DNA of 14,231 nt from positions 1 through 14,231 of the forward strand of contig JBCCFW010000188.1 of assembly GCA_039029535.1 (NCBI GenBank), written 5' to 3'. This document shows, in pieces, positions 12,427 to 14,231 of the stretch (its first letter is position 1; every line of letters begins with the position of its first letter). Under the pieces are notes generated by a model, which was not told where the DNA came from, searched no databases, and saw only the letters and a program-made list of their open reading frames with translations. The DNA comes from JBCCFW01 sp039029535. GTDB taxonomy: Bacteria > Acidobacteriota > JBCCFW01. The position numbers were made by a program, and so were the translations under genes.

Positions 12427-13440
12427 GTGCTCAGACACGTGCCGAGCCTGCTGGCGCTCGCACTCTTTTCCTGCTGCCCGAGCGTCCCGCCGCCACGAGG
12501 CAGCGCGACCGACTCCACCGAGGGCCACGCTCGCGTCGTGAGCGCGAAGGAGGCCGAGCGCCAGGCCCGGGTCGCTCGCCTGACGACGCCCGAGGCCTCG
12601 CCCCTGGCCGACGCGGAGCACGTCGGGTCGGAGCGCTGTGCCCCCTGTCATCCGAACCACTCGACGACCTGGTCCGAGTCCTCGCACGCGACCACCGTCC
12701 GCAACGCCGACATCGACGACGAGGAGCTGGTCGACTCCTTCATCGAGTGCAGCGGCGGCACCTTCACCCACGTCCTCGGCGACCGACACCATCAACGCTT
12801 CCTCTGGGAGCGCGACGAGGTCCCCTTCGGCGAAGGCCGCTGGCTCGCTCTACCCTGTGGCTACGACCTCCACGAGGACGAGATCACCAGTCATCACGAG
12901 GGCGACTGGCGCAAGCTGCCGTGGGAGTCGCATTGCGCGGCCTGTCACGTCACGGGATTCCGTGACGACGACCACGGCTTCCTCGAGCTCGGCATCGGCT
13001 GCGAGGAGTGCCACGGCCCGGCGGGAGACCACGTCACCACCGGCGACCGCGACGCCATCTTCCGCCCGGGCACCGACCCCGTCGCCGAGCTGACCGTGTG
13101 CGCCTCGTGTCACCTCCAGGGAGGTCAGTCGCGACACACCGGTCGGAAGTTTCCCCACGGCTTCGTGCCGGGCGGCAGCCTCTTCGACGACTGGGAGTTC
13201 GACTGGTCGACGCTCTTCGAGGACGAGAAGAAGGTCCTCGACATCCACCAGAAGTTGCTCATCAAGCAGGTCCTCTTCGAGGGTCAGCGTGAGCTCGCCT
13301 GCTCGAGCTGCCACGACATTCACTCGCTCTCGCACGAGAAGCACCAGACGCTCCCGCGGAGCGAGTTCTGCAGCCTCTGTCATCAGCCCGACATGAAGCT
13401 CAAGGAGTACAGCACGTCATGCAACGTCTGCGAATTCTAG
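12427..13440 (+). CDS. Six-heme c-type cytochrome, exported, possible lipoprotein
   Basis: Read from GTG at 12427 this is 337 residues. The N-terminus VLRHVPSLLALALFSCC is a short export signal; LFSC resembles a lipobox, imperfect at position -2. Six heme-binding CXXCH motifs follow: CAPCH (71-75), CAACH (170-174), CEECH (192-196), CASCH (225-229), CSSCH (292-296) and CSLCH (315-319). There are many extra His residues (for example RHHQRF, TSHHEG, HSLSHEKH) that could be distal ligands. The spacing is reminiscent of cytochrome c554-like multiheme proteins, a tentative assignment. The last residues are CNVCEF: a seventh CXXC that lacks the His, so not a standard heme site. It probably carries electrons in the periplasm; partners are unknown. 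An alternative start at 12373 would add 18 residues. The 3' end overlaps the next gene by 22 bases. Confidence 0.83.
   Translation: MLRHVPSLLALALFSCCPSVPPPRGSATDSTEGHARVVSAKEAERQARVARLTTPEASPLADAEHVGSERCAPCHPNHSTTWSESSHATTVRNADIDDEELVDSFIECSGGTFTHVLGDRHHQRFLWERDEVPFGEGRWLALPCGYDLHEDEITSHHEGDWRKLPWESHCAACHVTGFRDDDHGFLELGIGCEECHGPAGDHVTTGDRDAIFRPGTDPVAELTVCASCHLQGGQSRHTGRKFPHGFVPGGSLFDDWEFDWSTLFEDEKKVLDIHQKLLIKQVLFEGQRELACSSCHDIHSLSHEKHQTLPRSEFCSLCHQPDMKLKEYSTSCNVCEF
13402..13407 (+). promoter_or_regulatory. Shine-Dalgarno site for the thioredoxin-fold gene
   Basis: AAGGAG lies inside the cytochrome coding sequence, 11 nt before the ATG at 13419. The spacing is a little long, but the match is strong and supports the overlapping start. 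Confidence 0.5.
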
Positions 13441-14231
13441 TCCCTCTCCTGCTCCTCGGCCTCGTGGCCGTGGTCGCCACCGACGTGCAGGCCCAGGCGG
13501 CCAAGCCGGCCACCAGGCCCGCCACCGCCAAGCCCGCGGCCGCGAAGCCCAAGCCGCAGCCGAAGAAGATGAACGTCGGCGAGGTCCTGACCTGGAAGAC
13601 GCCGCTGGCCCAGGTGAAGCCCGTCGGCAAGCCGGTCGACCTGGCGAAGCGCGAGGGGCGCCCGCTCGCGCTGCTCTTCTGGAGCACCGGTGCCACCGTC
13701 GCCCGCGAGGAGCTCCAGGCCCTCGACGCCTTCGTCAAGAAGAAGAAGCTGGCGCGCGACATGGACGTCTACGCCATCGGCGGCTTCAACCCCGAGCGTC
13801 AGGACGCCGCCGACCTGGCGGACATGGCGACCATCCTCGGCGTCGACACCATCCCCATCCTCGTCGACCCCGAGTTCAAGCTGGCCAAGAAGATCGGTGC
13901 GACGCAGTTCCCCGACATCGTCCTCTTCGACAAGGACGGCAAGCTCATCGTCAAGGGCCTGCGCGGGCTCGACCACGGCCGACTGCGCGGCTCCGCCGGC
14001 AACTGCGAGACGCTCCTCAAGCACGTCGCCCTCAACGGCACCGCCGAGCCCGTCAAGCGCACCTCGCGCTTCTATCCGGCCGAGCGGCTCAAGGGTCGGA
14101 AGATCCCCGACTTCGAGCTGCCGTACTACCACCCCGACGGCTACGGGAAAGGCAAGAGCGCCAAGCTCTCCGACCTGATGACCGGTCAGCGACCGGCGGC
14201 CATCTTCATCTTCTCCTCGACCTGCAAGCAC
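13419..14231 (+). CDS. Exported tandem thioredoxin-fold protein, 3' end outside window
   Basis: An open frame of 271 codons runs off the window. Residues 1-25 are a signal peptide (MQRLRILVPLLLLGLVAVVA, then TDVQA). Residues 27-50 are an Ala/Pro/Lys linker. Domain 1 (about 55-205) is thioredoxin/TlpA-like: LALLFWSTGATVAREEL aligns with the usual FWATWCPPCRAEL, but both cysteines are Ala (A92, A95). The cis-Pro region GATQFPDIVLFDKDG (P165) is kept. Domain 2 begins near 225 (RKIPDFELPYYHPDG) and reaches IFIFSSTCKH at the last base, so C269 sits where the first active-site Cys belongs and the next codon decides whether CXXC is present. The start lies inside the end of the cytochrome gene, so the two are probably co-expressed. 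A role in periplasmic thiol or heme-protein redox work is inferred from context. Confidence 0.78.
   Translation, partial: MQRLRILVPLLLLGLVAVVATDVQAQAAKPATRPATAKPAAAKPKPQPKKMNVGEVLTWKTPLAQVKPVGKPVDLAKREGRPLALLFWSTGATVAREELQALDAFVKKKKLARDMDVYAIGGFNPERQDAADLADMATILGVDTIPILVDPEFKLAKKIGATQFPDIVLFDKDGKLIVKGLRGLDHGRLRGSAGNCETLLKHVALNGTAEPVKRTSRFYPAERLKGRKIPDFELPYYHPDGYGKGKSAKLSDLMTGQRPAAIFIFSSTCKH

Noticed and set aside
13419..13440. A cytochrome-thioredoxin fusion split by a frameshift
   Set aside because: The downstream frame has its own ATG, Shine-Dalgarno site and signal peptide, and a fused product would carry a hydrophobic export signal in its middle.
13437..14231. A - strand open frame of 264 residues running off the right edge
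   Set aside because: It is antisense to the thioredoxin-fold frame, which has a signal peptide, a Shine-Dalgarno site and recognisable domains. The translation of the - strand frame is low-complexity Leu/Gly/Val/Asp sequence.
1..14231. CRISPR arrays, tRNA/rRNA genes, transposases, phage or toxin-antitoxin genes
   Set aside because: I looked on both strands and saw no regularly spaced repeats, no cloverleaf or rRNA-like stretches, and no transposase, integrase or phage-like motifs.

Overview
This is a GC-rich (roughly 65-70% except at the extreme left end), gene-dense piece of what is most likely a free-living Gram-negative bacterial chromosome. It carries FtsEX, a complete fatty-acid beta-oxidation set, exported proteins with signal peptides, a multiheme c-type cytochrome and a cohesin-like secreted domain. 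This mix fits Myxococcota- or Planctomycetota-like lineages or related uncultured phyla, but no single gene fixes the taxon. I saw no rRNA, tRNA, CRISPR, insertion sequence or phage gene.

Layout, left to right. Positions 1 to about 108 have atypical, AT-richer sequence fused in frame to a small + strand cohesin-like protein (13-513). This meets, tail to tail across two GC-rich hairpins, a - strand secreted protein with a Ser-rich linker and a cohesin-like C-terminus (573-1805). From 12075 leftwards to 1935 there is one long, tightly packed - strand gene train. In transcription order it is: long-chain acyl-CoA ligase, FadI-type thiolase, FadJ-type bifunctional enzyme, very-long-chain-type acyl-CoA dehydrogenase, an exported MA-type (HExxH) metallopeptidase with a membrane anchor, FtsE, FtsX and a nucleoside-phosphorylase-fold enzyme. 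Five of these junctions are 4-base start/stop overlaps (ATGA or GTGA), and ftsX and the nucleosidase are 7 nt apart. The only internal break is a 41-nt gap with a hairpin after the acyl-CoA dehydrogenase; it splits the train into a lipid-catabolism module and a peptidase-ftsE-ftsX module.

A roughly 350-bp divergent control region (12076-12426) holds two inverted repeats and a possible -10 box. Rightwards of it run a six-heme cytochrome c, probably a lipoprotein (12427-13440), and an overlapping exported tandem thioredoxin-fold protein (13419 to the window end). The first thioredoxin domain has Ala at both CXXC cysteine positions. The second is cut by the window edge just after its first active-site-like Cys.

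How the genes work together. The ligase, dehydrogenase, FadJ and FadI homologues make a self-contained fatty-acid activation and beta-oxidation cycle. FtsE and FtsX form an ABC-type membrane complex that in other bacteria controls cell-wall hydrolases; the translationally coupled exported metallopeptidase is a candidate, unproven partner. The cytochrome and thioredoxin-fold protein form a separate periplasmic redox pair. The most novel-looking points are the peptidase-FtsEX coupling, the cytochrome/thioredoxin gene overlap with its degenerate cysteine motifs, and the composition break at the left edge.
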